A DNA stretch of 64,000 bases from Bacilli bacterium (GTDB lineage Bacteria; Bacillota_I; Bacilli_A; RF39; UBA660): positions 21,436 to 85,435 of the forward strand of contig JAFSGC010000002.1 of NCBI GenBank assembly GCA_017434825.1. Reading direction: 5' to 3'. Both the position numbers and the translations under genes were made by a program. Positions 17,377 through 26,604 of the stretch are shown piece by piece; within the stretch, counting starts at the first letter, position 1; each line of letters starts with the position of its first letter. The notes beneath the pieces were generated by a model, which did not search any database, was not told where the DNA came from, and saw only the letters and a list, made by a program, of their open reading frames with translations.

Positions 17377-19683
17377 TTATCCTCCTATCTTAATCAACTT
17401 TGAATAATGATAATTATTTGTAATATCAGCTATTTTGAAAATACAATAATAATTATCTGCATCATCTAAAGAACCAACAATTAATTCCTTAGTAATATCC
17501 TCTACATCTAATTCAATTAAATATTTAGTATTTTGTGATTGCCAATTTTCATTATAATTACCTTTAGCATCTAAAATACCATATCTATAATTAGTAAATT
17601 GAACTGTACTAAAATTATCTAATTGTAATACACGAGTTGCTAAACCATCTTTTTCCACCTTAGTAACCTTAGTAATATGAGGTTTCTTATTTTTATCTAC
17701 TCTAATATCAAAGTTAGCACCTTCAACTTCCCAATCACTAACTTCACCTTCAAAGGAATATAAAATTCCCATGGCAACGTATTGACGATTAGAATCATTA
17801 GAAGTTACTTCTGTAGCTTGCATATAAAATTCTTCACCAGAATCTTTATCCTTTAATTTTAACAAATTATTTTTAACATTAGTAGTTAATAAACCAGAAT
17901 CAGATAACTTATAATCCTTACTATTTACAATCGGCATAAATGTACCATCTTCTTGTTTTTGGAAAATTATATATTGTGCTGAAGCAAAATTTTTCATTTC
18001 TTCTTCAGTAAGTTGAATACTAAATTCATTTTTATCAACAGTAGATACTTCTCTATTTTGTAAACTAAATGCACTTACTGTACTACTATTTTTCGCATTA
18101 TAAAATGATGTAATAAATTTATGATATTCTTTACTGAAATCAATTTGATCATATAATCCCATATGAACTTGTTGAGCACCAGCACTTCCCTTGAATGGGA
18201 AATAAATTGATATACCATTCGAAAACTTATTAGTAGCCCAATTATATTCAACTACATCTTTTAATGCTGTTAACACTTTTTCAGCCTCATTAGGAGCTAA
18301 GTCTTTAAGATTAGTAACCATTTGATGTAAATCAACGGTATCATAATCTGTACATCCACTACCCTCAGCATATTGATGTAAATTACTTCTTACTCTAGCA
18401 AGTTGTGCATAATTAGTTTTTACATCAATCTTACTAACAAAGTTACCAAGTGCAGTAATTAATTCATCAACTTTATCCAACTCCATAATTGAATATGTTG
18501 AATCAGTAGTACCAAAGAAATCAATTTCTTCTACTTGTTTCTTATATGAATTAATGAACTTAGTACCATACTCAATACCATCATCATCATTTTCTATTCC
18601 ATTTAAGAAACTAAGAACATTAGAACTAGCAGAACCAATAGTAATTTCTTCAGAAGCAATCATATATTTTGCATAAGGTGCAAATGTATCAGCAACTTCA
18701 ATTGTTCCATTTAAACATGTTCTAAATGTTACTGTTTCAATTACTTTCTTCTTCCCAAATCCACTACTCTTTAATGCAGTAGCCATTTCTGCAATTGATA
18801 AATAATCATCCGAATACTCATCACTTATACTACCTAAAGCACCAAGTCCATGATCCCAAAATATTAAATCATAAACATCTGCACTATAATTATTATAAGC
18901 AAAATCTAAGAAAGTCTTAAATGTATTAGAATCACCTAAATTAGTTAAATTATAACTTTTTACTTTTTCAAATCCTGTCGATTTTAACAAGTATATTGCA
19001 TTTTCATCTTCTTTAAAATCGTTATACCATTTCTTAGTACCACCAGTATAAACTAATATATTAGTTTTTTCTAAATCTATTTCTTCAGGTAATATTGCCT
19101 TCAAATCATTCGAAGCAAGTCCACCCTCACTTTCTAGATTACAACCAGCCATATAAATCATAATAGTTCTCGTATCTAAAGAATTACTAGGTTTATTAAT
19201 AACAAAAACAACTCCAACTAACAAACCAATAAGTATTAATCCCATTATAATTAAAATTATATATAAAAGTTTATTAGAACTTGCTGTATGATTATTATTA
19301 AACGTTTGAATAGTAGTATAACTTTGTTCTTGATTAGCATTATTATTAATCATTGGTTGAGCATTTATCATATTATTTTGCTCAGTTGCTTGATTATTAA
19401 TAACATCATTACTCTCTTGAGCAACACTACTATCTTGTTTATCATCAACATCTAAAACTTCATCACCAGGAATATTATCCTCTATGTTTGGATCAACCAT
19501 TTGAGGTACTTCTACATTATTCTTATTATCTTCTACATTATTGTCTACTTCAAGAACCTCATCATCATCTTCTAATGATTCAACTTGTTCTTCTATAACT
19601 TCAACAACTGCTAGTTTATTACCACAAGAACCACAAAAAGAAGCATCATCACGGTTTTTAAATCCACATTTACCGCAATACAA
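17377..19683 (-). CDS. Zinc-ribbon, membrane-anchored clostripain-like (C11) protease
   Basis: About 768 residues. N-terminal zinc ribbon (MYCGKCGFKN...FCGSCGNKL, four Cys), a long acidic Asn/Glu-rich linker, a membrane helix (about 140-162) and an extracellular peptidase C11 domain from about 170. The catalytic pair is expected at His278 (FWDHGLG) and Cys323 (FRTCLNG), 45 residues apart as in clostripain relatives. The C-terminal ~200 residues look beta-rich. Start set at TTG 19683, since this begins MYCGKCG and has GAGGG at good distance; an in-frame GTG at 19692 overlaps that site. Extended -10 TGTTATACT upstream. First gene of a pair. Confidence 0.8.
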   Translation of the reverse strand: MYCGKCGFKNRDDASFCGSCGNKLAVVEVIEEQVESLEDDDEVLEVDNNVEDNKNNVEVPQMVDPNIEDNIPGDEVLDVDDKQDSSVAQESNDVINNQATEQNNMINAQPMINNNANQEQSYTTIQTFNNNHTASSNKLLYIILIIMGLILIGLLVGVVFVINKPSNSLDTRTIMIYMAGCNLESEGGLASNDLKAILPEEIDLEKTNILVYTGGTKKWYNDFKEDENAIYLLKSTGFEKVKSYNLTNLGDSNTFKTFLDFAYNNYSADVYDLIFWDHGLGALGSISDEYSDDYLSIAEMATALKSSGFGKKKVIETVTFRTCLNGTIEVADTFAPYAKYMIASEEITIGSASSNVLSFLNGIENDDDGIEYGTKFINSYKKQVEEIDFFGTTDSTYSIMELDKVDELITALGNFVSKIDVKTNYAQLARVRSNLHQYAEGSGCTDYDTVDLHQMVTNLKDLAPNEAEKVLTALKDVVEYNWATNKFSNGISIYFPFKGSAGAQQVHMGLYDQIDFSKEYHKFITSFYNAKNSSTVSAFSLQNREVSTVDKNEFSIQLTEEEMKNFASAQYIIFQKQEDGTFMPIVNSKDYKLSDSGLLTTNVKNNLLKLKDKDSGEEFYMQATEVTSNDSNRQYVAMGILYSFEGEVSDWEVEGANFDIRVDKNKKPHITKVTKVEKDGLATRVLQLDNFSTVQFTNYRYGILDAKGNYNENWQSQNTKYLIELDVEDITKELIVGSLDDADNYYCIFKIADITNNYHYSKLIKIGG

Positions 19684-19728
19684 AACTATCACCCTCTATT
19701 CTTATATGAGTATAACATATTAATGCAT

Positions 19729-19752
19729 AAAAAAAAAGGATTTTACTCCTTT
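19729..19752 (-). terminator. Terminator of the formate-tetrahydrofolate ligase gene
   Basis: Minus strand AAAGGA-GTAAAA-TCCTTT followed by T-run; overlaps the stop codon. Confidence 0.75.
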
Positions 19753-21367
19753 AATTTACTCCGATTATTTCTCCATCAACAACATCAATCACTTCATAAT
19801 TTGGATTTCTTGATAAACCAGGCATTGTCATTATATCTCCTAATAAAACAGTAACAAATCCCGCACCATTATAAAGATTAACATCGCGTACATTAATAAC
19901 AAAATTATCAGGTGCTCCTACAGCTTTCAAATCATCAGAGAATGAATACTGTGTTTTCGCAACACAAATTGGAAGATTAGATAAACCCTTACTTTTTAAT
20001 AATTCTAATTTTTCTAACGCTAAATCTGAAAATATAACATCGCTTGCTCTATAAATCTCTTTTGAAACAATTTTTACTTTTTCCACAAGGTCTACATCAT
20101 CTTGATATAGTAATTTAAAACTATTTTCTTTTTCACAAAGAGAAACCACTTTTTCTGCAAGTTCAACAGCTCCTTCTCCACCCAAAGAATAAGCTTTACT
20201 TTCAGCAAACTCAACATTATTTAAACAACAACATTCCTTAACAAGAGCAATTTCTGAATCTAAATCTGTATCATATCTATTTAAACAGACAATAACATTA
20301 TTCATATATTTTTTCATATTTTCTATATGTCTAACTAGATTTGATAACCCTTTTTCTAATGCATCATTATTTTCTAAATAAATATCATCTTTCTTAACAC
20401 CACCATGATATTTTAATGCCTTAATAGTTGCAACTAAAACAACTGCAGATGGTTTCAAGTTAGCTTTTCTACATTTTATATCAAAGAACTTTTCAGCACC
20501 TAAATCTGCCCCAAAACCTGCTTCAGTTATAACATAATCAGCTAACTTTAATCCATATTTAGTTGCTACAATACTATTACATCCATGAGCAATATTTGCA
20601 AAAGGACCACCATGAATAATAACAGGATTTCCTTCTAATGTTTGAACCAAATTTGGTAAAAAGGCATCTTTTAATAAAGCTGTCATCGAACCTTCTACCT
20701 TTAAATCTTTTGCATATATTTCATCATCATTACTGTTATATCCAATAACGATATTCCCTAATTTTTCTTTTAAATCATTCAAATCCTTTGCTAAACAAAA
20801 TAACGCCATTATTTCGCTAGCAGCAGTTATTGCAAAAACATCAGTTCTTCCACCAGCAACAACGCTTCTTAAACTTCTATCATTAACATCTAAACATCTA
20901 CCAAATGTAACTCTATTAATATCAAGTTTATTACCAAAATAAATATGATTATCAATAGCGGCACATAATAAATTATTCGCTGCAGTAATTGCATGAAAAT
21001 CTCCAGTAAAATGTAAGTTAATATCTTCCATTGGAACAACTTGACTATATCCTCCACCTGTTGCTCCACCCTTCATACCAAAAACAGGTCCCATAGAAGG
21101 TTCTCTTAAAACACCGACTACATTCTTATTAAGAATATTTAAAGCATCTGTTAAACCAATAGAAACAGTAGTCTTTCCTTCACCATAAGGTGTAGGACTT
21201 ATCGCAGTAACTAACACAAGTTTACCATCTTTATTTTCTCTAACTGACTTAATCTTCGCCTTATCATTACCATATAAAATTAAATCATCTTCACTAATAC
21301 CTATTTTTTTTGCTACTTCTTTAATATCTTTCTTTTTAATACTTCTTGCGATTTCAATATCTTTCAT
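19751..21367 (-). CDS. fhs: Formate-tetrahydrofolate ligase
   Basis: 538 residues, slightly shorter than the usual ~556. The ATP site is ISPTPYGEGKTT; family motifs REPSMGPVFGMKGGATGGGYSQVVPMED appear in order near residues 90-120, and PFANIAHGCNS further on. It makes 10-formyl-tetrahydrofolate from formate, ATP and THF for purine and fMet-tRNA synthesis. Pyruvate formate-lyase encoded at 40.7 kb can supply the formate. GAGGTGA precedes ATG 21367 and an extended -10 (TGATATAAT) lies upstream. Monocistronic. Confidence 0.95.
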   Translation of the reverse strand: MKDIEIARSIKKKDIKEVAKKIGISEDDLILYGNDKAKIKSVRENKDGKLVLVTAISPTPYGEGKTTVSIGLTDALNILNKNVVGVLREPSMGPVFGMKGGATGGGYSQVVPMEDINLHFTGDFHAITAANNLLCAAIDNHIYFGNKLDINRVTFGRCLDVNDRSLRSVVAGGRTDVFAITAASEIMALFCLAKDLNDLKEKLGNIVIGYNSNDDEIYAKDLKVEGSMTALLKDAFLPNLVQTLEGNPVIIHGGPFANIAHGCNSIVATKYGLKLADYVITEAGFGADLGAEKFFDIKCRKANLKPSAVVLVATIKALKYHGGVKKDDIYLENNDALEKGLSNLVRHIENMKKYMNNVIVCLNRYDTDLDSEIALVKECCCLNNVEFAESKAYSLGGEGAVELAEKVVSLCEKENSFKLLYQDDVDLVEKVKIVSKEIYRASDVIFSDLALEKLELLKSKGLSNLPICVAKTQYSFSDDLKAVGAPDNFVINVRDVNLYNGAGFVTVLLGDIMTMPGLSRNPNYEVIDVVDGEIIGVN

Positions 21368-21566
21368 CAAATCACCTCACAAAATATTATATCATAAAAC
21401 ATATAAACTTGTTTTTTCAAAAGAATATTATATACAAATTTTTATTTTCATATAAGAGATTTATAAAATTCAAATATAATTACACCACAAAATTAAAAAT
21501 CCTCCGTTTGCATTACTACATAACAAATGTTATTATCAAAACCATTAAGAAAAAAGGAGGAATTTT

Positions 21567-23006
21567 ATGAAAAAATATATATATTTCTTAATACTATTAT
21601 TTATTAGTCTTATCTTTATTCCAAAAGATACATATGCAGTATCATTTTATGAAGATAATTATATACCTAATGTCTGGATGAATAAAAAGAATCCAGATGA
21701 TGGGCTAATATATTATAATCAAGCACGTTTTATAAGAGAAAGTGGTACAAATAAAATTGCATACTGTATAGAACCCTTTGTTTATTTAAACAGTGATGGA
21801 ACATATTCAAAAACATCATCACCAACAAATTATACAAAAGAACAAATTGAAAATATGACACTCGCAGCACACTTTGGTTATGGATATAAAAATCATACCG
21901 AAGATAAATGGTATGCATTAACTCAAATGTATATATGGAAGATTGCAAAGCCAAGTGCCAAATATTACTATAGTTCAGTTAAAAATGGTGAAAAAGTTGA
22001 AATGTTCGAAAATGAAACTAACGAATTAAAACAATTAATTGAAAATTATAAAAAAGATACACAATTTAATAATCAAACATACTACTCAGTAAATAATCAA
22101 GTATTTACAAAAACAGACTTTAATCAAGCATTAAGAAACTATAAAATAAAAGAAACTAATGCTGGAAAAACAGTAATTCATGATATAGCAATACAAACAA
22201 ATAATCCATTAACAACAGGAGACTACTATGTAATATTAGAAAGAAATAGTACATATTATAACCATCCAACATTATTCTATCAATCATCAACAAATCAAGA
22301 TGTAATAACTATAGGAGATCCTGCACCTAAAACAAATAAATTTAATATAAAAGTAATAAATACTGAAGTAAATATTAATAAAATAGATAGTGAAACATTA
22401 AGTACAAAACCACAAGGAGATGGTATATTAAACAATTCTGTTTTCACATTATATGATAGGTATAATTTTAAAATTAAAGATATAAATCTAAATGAAAACG
22501 GAACATTTCAAATAAAGGATCTAAATTTCAATACATATTATATAAAAGAAAAAACTCCAGGAACAGGATATAGATTAAACGAAAAAAAATATACATTTAC
22601 TTTAACTCCTGAAAATCCAATAATAAATATTGATGTAACAAATGAAATCATAAAAGGAACACTTAAAATAAAAAAAGAATATGGAACAGAAAATAATTTC
22701 AAACCAGAAGCAAATGTTAGTTTTAATATATATAATTCTAAAGATGAATTAATAAAGACTATTACTACAAATAATAATGGAGAAGTAGAAATAACACTAC
22801 CCTATGGAAAATATAAATTAACTCAGTTAACAACAACAGAAGGATATCAAAAGGTAGAACCAATAGAATTCGAAATAACTAAAGACCAAGAAGAACTATA
22901 TTATAATTTACAAAATTATAAAATTAAAGTTCCTAATACTTTTTCCACAAGTATATTTGAAAAAATAATTAAAGTGATAAAGGATATAATATGTGGAAAA
23001 AAATAA
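21567..23006 (+). CDS. Thioester-domain surface adhesin with Cna_B/SpaA-like repeats
   Basis: 479 residues. Signal peptide 1-24 (ends DTYAVSF). Residues about 30-200 form a thioester domain: Cys67 (YCIEP) and Gln120 (ALTQMYIW) match the residues that form the internal thioester. Two prealbumin-like Cna_B domains follow (about 265-360 with INKID...YYIKEKTPGTGY; about 365-455 with LKIKKE...YKLTQLTTTEGY). Their Lys and Glu residues suggest isopeptide bonds. The C-terminus reads VPNTF followed by a short, Lys-interrupted hydrophobic stretch and GKK, an atypical sorting signal. Probably a host-surface adhesin that bonds covalently. Overlaps the sortase gene by 16 bases. AAGGAGG precedes the ATG. 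The ~200 bases upstream hold only AT-rich promoter sequence. Confidence 0.85.
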   Translation: MKKYIYFLILLFISLIFIPKDTYAVSFYEDNYIPNVWMNKKNPDDGLIYYNQARFIRESGTNKIAYCIEPFVYLNSDGTYSKTSSPTNYTKEQIENMTLAAHFGYGYKNHTEDKWYALTQMYIWKIAKPSAKYYYSSVKNGEKVEMFENETNELKQLIENYKKDTQFNNQTYYSVNNQVFTKTDFNQALRNYKIKETNAGKTVIHDIAIQTNNPLTTGDYYVILERNSTYYNHPTLFYQSSTNQDVITIGDPAPKTNKFNIKVINTEVNINKIDSETLSTKPQGDGILNNSVFTLYDRYNFKIKDINLNENGTFQIKDLNFNTYYIKEKTPGTGYRLNEKKYTFTLTPENPIINIDVTNEIIKGTLKIKKEYGTENNFKPEANVSFNIYNSKDELIKTITTNNNGEVEITLPYGKYKLTQLTTTEGYQKVEPIEFEITKDQEELYYNLQNYKIKVPNTFSTSIFEKIIKVIKDIICGKK

Positions 23007-23548
23007 TTGTAATTGTATTAGTATTAATATCATATATTGTTATTTGTAACATTATTTATAATAATTTTACAATTGAAAAAAATAAAATATCCACAAGTAT
23101 AAATATACCAAATCCTAAAAAAGTAACTAAAATTATTCCAAAAGAAAATAGTATTGGTAAACTAACAATAGATAAAATATCATTAAATAAAAAATTATAT
23201 CCTATAAACTCAAAAGAAAATAATATAGAAAAAAATATAACTATTTTACCTGGTTCTATTGAACCTTCAAATGAAAATTCCATTATGTTTATTGCTGCCC
23301 ATTCAGGGACAGGAAAAAAGGCATATTTTAAAGAACTACATAAAATGAAGAAAAATGATTCAATTATATTAGAATATAAAAATATAAGGTATACCTATAT
23401 AATTAAAAATATATGGGAAACAAAAAAATTAGGAACAATATCAGTTCCTAAAGAAAATATAAATCAACTAATCTTAACAACATGTAGTATGAAAGATAAA
23501 GAGAATCAACTTATAATTAATTCAGTATTAACAAAAAAAGAGTCATAG
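22991..23548 (+). CDS. Sortase dedicated to the adjacent adhesin
   Basis: 185 residues. N-terminal membrane anchor (about 3-24) and a sortase barrel with catalytic His104 (AAHSGTG) and Cys165 (LTTCS). The Arg that normally follows the Cys strand is not seen; ENQLII occupies that position. It should link the neighbouring thioester adhesin to the wall or to a pilin. The 16-base overlap with the adhesin gene means coupled translation. It may read the unusual VPNTF signal rather than LPxTG; a separate enzyme would be needed for the NPKTG protein at 726-1943. Confidence 0.82.
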   Translation: MWKKIIVIVLVLISYIVICNIIYNNFTIEKNKISTSINIPNPKKVTKIIPKENSIGKLTIDKISLNKKLYPINSKENNIEKNITILPGSIEPSNENSIMFIAAHSGTGKKAYFKELHKMKKNDSIILEYKNIRYTYIIKNIWETKKLGTISVPKENINQLILTTCSMKDKENQLIINSVLTKKES

Positions 23549-23562
23549 ACTCTTTATTTTTT
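23532..23562. terminator. Bidirectional terminator between sortase and CtpA genes
   Basis: AAAGAGTC-ATA-GACTCTTT with flanking A- and T-runs; overlaps the ends of both genes. Confidence 0.8.
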
Positions 23563-24840
23563 TAATATTTCTACTGCTTTTTGTAATTGCAAATCATTAT
23601 CATAACTAGCATTAGTAGAATACTTTTCACTTTGATCAACAACTACGTCAGGAATAATACCTTTTTCATTTATCCACTCACCTTTAGGAGTTAACCATTT
23701 TTGAGTAGTGTATTTTATACTTGCACCACTAGAAAGTTCTATCGCTTTTTGAATAGTTCCTTTACCATAAGTAACACTACCAACAATATTTACATTTTTA
23801 TAATTATCTTTAAAACTAGCTGCAAGTATTTCAGATGCAGAAGCACTATTATGATTTACTAAAATAACAACCGGTAAATTTCTCTTAGTTGAATTTTCTG
23901 CATATACATTAGTTGTTTTTTCTTTAGTAACAATTTTATATAAAATAGTCTTCTTACTAAAGAATTCATCTAATATTTTATTAACTTGACCAAGTTTACC
24001 ACCTGGATTATCTCTAACATCAATAATTAACGACTTAATTTTATCTTTTTCAAGACCTTCAAGCTTATTAATAAATTGTTCACTTGTTGTTGCTGAGAAA
24101 GATGAAATTGTCATATACCCAATATTATTTTCTAAAATCGAACTAGTTACAGAAGGAATTTCCACAACACCACGTTTAACTTTAAGCGTTAATTCTTCTT
24201 CTCCTCTTCTTACAGTAACATTAACCTTGGAACCTGACTTACCCTTTAATAATTTAGATAACTCATCCAAACTTAAATCTTCAACACTTTTACCATCAAC
24301 TTTAACAATATAATCATTAACTTCTAATTTTGCCTCTTGAGCAGGTGAATTATTAAAAATCTCAACAATCTTAAATTTATTATCAGACCATTCAACAGTA
24401 ACACCAATTCCAACAAAAGAACCATTAACACTTTCTAAAAAAGAATCAGTATCATTACTATTCATATACACCGAATAAGGATCATCCAAAACTCCAATCA
24501 TACCAGACACAGCAGCATCTGCAAGTTCACTAGGATCAACTTCATCATAATAATTTTCTAAAATTGCATTATATGTTGTAATAATTTCACTAGCCTCATT
24601 TGATACTTCTTTACCAATTGATTTAGTAGAATTTAAAATACAGCCAATTACAACACCAAATAACACAGATATAAGAATAATGACCATAACTTCTATTGTA
24701 TTAAACCCACTATCTCTTTCAATAACAACTTCTCTTACATTATCAAGTTCTTCATCTATCTCAATAACTTTCTTCTTATTTTTTTTACCAAAGAAAGGCT
24801 TTTTATCAGATTTATTTCTTTTATTATCTTTTTTCTTCAT
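23554..24840 (-). CDS. ctpA: C-terminal processing peptidase (S41) with PDZ domain
   Basis: 428 residues. Lys-rich cytosolic start, membrane helix (about 47-70), PDZ domain (about 135-210, VGIGVTVEW...VDGKSVEDLS) and S41 protease domain with the catalytic Ser in NHNSASASEILAA and Lys in TYGKGTIQ. It acts outside the membrane on protein C-termini. ATG 24840 is preferred to an in-frame GTG because the latter lies too close to AAAGGA. Nearest homologues are CtpA/CtpB of Bacillus; the symbol denotes the family. Confidence 0.9.
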   Translation of the reverse strand: MKKKDNKRNKSDKKPFFGKKNKKKVIEIDEELDNVREVVIERDSGFNTIEVMVIILISVLFGVVIGCILNSTKSIGKEVSNEASEIITTYNAILENYYDEVDPSELADAAVSGMIGVLDDPYSVYMNSNDTDSFLESVNGSFVGIGVTVEWSDNKFKIVEIFNNSPAQEAKLEVNDYIVKVDGKSVEDLSLDELSKLLKGKSGSKVNVTVRRGEEELTLKVKRGVVEIPSVTSSILENNIGYMTISSFSATTSEQFINKLEGLEKDKIKSLIIDVRDNPGGKLGQVNKILDEFFSKKTILYKIVTKEKTTNVYAENSTKRNLPVVILVNHNSASASEILAASFKDNYKNVNIVGSVTYGKGTIQKAIELSSGASIKYTTQKWLTPKGEWINEKGIIPDVVVDQSEKYSTNASYDNDLQLQKAVEILKK

Positions 24841-24920
24841 AATAAGCACTATCCTTTCTTACCTATAAATTATAATATCACAGTATACTTTTATTTAGAA
24901 CAAAAAAATCTAAATAAAAT

Positions 24921-24945
24921 AAAAAAAGACAATTACTTGTCTTAA
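24921..24945 (-). terminator. Terminator after the thioredoxin-like gene
   Basis: Minus strand AAGACAA-GTAA-TTGTCTTTTTTT; overlaps the stop codon. Confidence 0.8.
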
Positions 24946-25481
24946 TTTAAATAATCAATAATTGAATCTACACCTTCAATATATCTAGTTACTTTACCAT
25001 CTTCAAACTTAATAAGTGTTGGTCCTTTAATTAATAATTCATCAGCACTCTTAGGTTTCTTATTAGACTTTTCACTAACATATTGCTTATTAAATCCATT
25101 ACTCATATCAACTTTATAAAATCTATATTTTCCATTATATGAATAATTATTTAAAGTAGAAGTTAATTCAGCTAGTTCAGCATCAGTAAAGTCATAATAT
25201 ACAACTAAATATTTCTCATTTCTCATATTGAAACTTGAACCGGCTAAAATTTCATCATATTGAATTTCAGCTTCAACTTTTTCTTCCTCTTGTTTACTAT
25301 TATTACCAGTAACAAACACTGTTATTAAATAGAAACAACTTAGTACTGCAAGCACTCCTAGTAAAACAGTAACAACCTTTAGTATTTCATAAGATGTACT
25401 AGTTTCCATTTCATCAATTTTTTTATTAATATTCTTTTTTGTAGTTCCCTTTTTATTAATTGTTTTTTTACTTTTTGCCAT
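24942..25481 (-). CDS. Membrane-anchored thioredoxin-fold protein lacking CxxC
   Basis: 179 residues. Lys/Asn-rich N-terminus, one membrane helix (about 36-58) and an outer domain whose pattern fits a thioredoxin fold: strand YLVVYYDF, helix, strand YRFYKVDM, then the cis-Pro region KGPTLIKFEDG and YIEGVDSIIDYL. The active-site CxxC is replaced by YDFTDAE, so it cannot act as a thiol oxidoreductase. ATG 25481 follows GGTGATT. It stands between CtpA and a lipoprotein gene in an all-minus envelope block. Role unknown, perhaps binding or scaffolding. Confidence 0.7.
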   Translation of the reverse strand: MAKSKKTINKKGTTKKNINKKIDEMETSTSYEILKVVTVLLGVLAVLSCFYLITVFVTGNNSKQEEEKVEAEIQYDEILAGSSFNMRNEKYLVVYYDFTDAELAELTSTLNNYSYNGKYRFYKVDMSNGFNKQYVSEKSNKKPKSADELLIKGPTLIKFEDGKVTRYIEGVDSIIDYLN

Positions 25482-25531
25482 TTTAATCACCACGAATCAA
25501 TTATAGCATAAGTAAAAATCAACGTAAAGTC

Positions 25532-26518
25532 TTATTTAAGAGTTGGAACAGAACTAATGCTTTGAGCTATCTCAATCAATTCGTCTTTTCCCATTACATC
25601 ACTCACAATATAATAATCAATTCCTCCACTTGTCCAAGACAATGAATTGTCTGTCATAACACCTAAAGTATCCATAAACATATATGGCTCACCATAAGTA
25701 GGAATAACAGTAAATTCATCCATAACATTACTTGTCTCTTCTACAAGTAAGAATGGCTTATCACCTTCAAACGTCATAATAATCCTTTCACCTGTATCAG
25801 TTGTTATCTTCTCACTATTAGACAAAGTTGTATTAGTTGGAAGTAATAATGGATATATAGAATCATCTAAATTAGAACTTTCCACAACATCTAATTCTTC
25901 AAATGACTCCATAACATAATTCAATTTAAAATAATCATCCTTAAATGTTGGAGAATAATCTATATCTTTAATATCTAATTCCATTTTTATAGTATCGTTG
26001 GAATCATATATTTTTACCTCTTTAATATTTAAATCTTTATCAATAAATATTTTTTGATTTACAAGTAATCTATTATTAGGATAATTAACCTTAGTAGTAA
26101 AATTATATCCTTTCTCTACTTCTTCAAATTTATGTTCCTTATCATTTTTTATATCATTAATTAAAGCTTCTAATAAATAAATTTGTGAGTGTTCATAAGG
26201 CCAATCACTTTGAAACTTAAAACTTTTATTTAAAGCAGGTGTCAACACATATACACCATCATCATTTTTTAATATAACTTGTGTATGACCATTAGCCATA
26301 TTCGTCATACTAACTTTATAATAATTATCCTTCTTATAACTAACTTCAATATCATAATTATAAACATCATCATTATTAGTTATAGCAAGTTCACCACTTA
26401 ACATATAACTTTTTTTAATCTTTTTACTTATTTCATTTACAATATCTTTCTCATTGTATTTACCACATCCAGTAAGAAAAATTATCATTGCAAATAAAAA
26501 CAAAAATATTTTTTTCAT
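25532..26518 (-). CDS. Lipoprotein of the LolA-like/YdcC type
   Basis: 328 residues. Signal peptide with lipobox LTGC (Cys about 18). Residues about 25-215 follow the pattern of LolA-like lipoprotein-sorting folds (repeated beta strands, e.g. VSYKKDNYYKVSM and QKIFIDKDLNIKEVKIYD). A C-terminal domain (about 225-328) resembles DUF4367 seen in YdcC-type proteins. It should be attached to the outer face of the membrane. Related Bacillus proteins act in sporulation or germination, but no sporulation genes are present here. GGGGTGA precedes the ATG. Confidence 0.72.
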   Translation of the reverse strand: MKKIFLFLFAMIIFLTGCGKYNEKDIVNEISKKIKKSYMLSGELAITNNDDVYNYDIEVSYKKDNYYKVSMTNMANGHTQVILKNDDGVYVLTPALNKSFKFQSDWPYEHSQIYLLEALINDIKNDKEHKFEEVEKGYNFTTKVNYPNNRLLVNQKIFIDKDLNIKEVKIYDSNDTIKMELDIKDIDYSPTFKDDYFKLNYVMESFEELDVVESSNLDDSIYPLLLPTNTTLSNSEKITTDTGERIIMTFEGDKPFLLVEETSNVMDEFTVIPTYGEPYMFMDTLGVMTDNSLSWTSGGIDYYIVSDVMGKDELIEIAQSISSVPTLK

Positions 26519-26573
26519 AGTTCACCCCATTAATATTTATACTAAATTATATTTAGGTAGAACTAATTTATTA

Positions 26574-26604
26574 CAAAAAAAGAAATAGTCATTCAACTAT
26601 TTCT
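26574..26604 (-). terminator. Terminator of the cdaA-cdaR operon
   Basis: Minus strand GAAATAGT-TGAATG-ACTATTTC then T-run; overlaps the cdaR stop. Confidence 0.8.

Noticed and set aside
17076..17393. Plus-strand frame rich in His, Trp, Leu
   Set aside because: Antisense to the Pro/Gln/Met repeats; its repetitive look comes from the real gene.
21346..21570. Plus-strand frame of 74 codons before the adhesin
   Set aside because: It includes the antisense start of fhs and its last codons are the adhesin ribosome site; no start signal.
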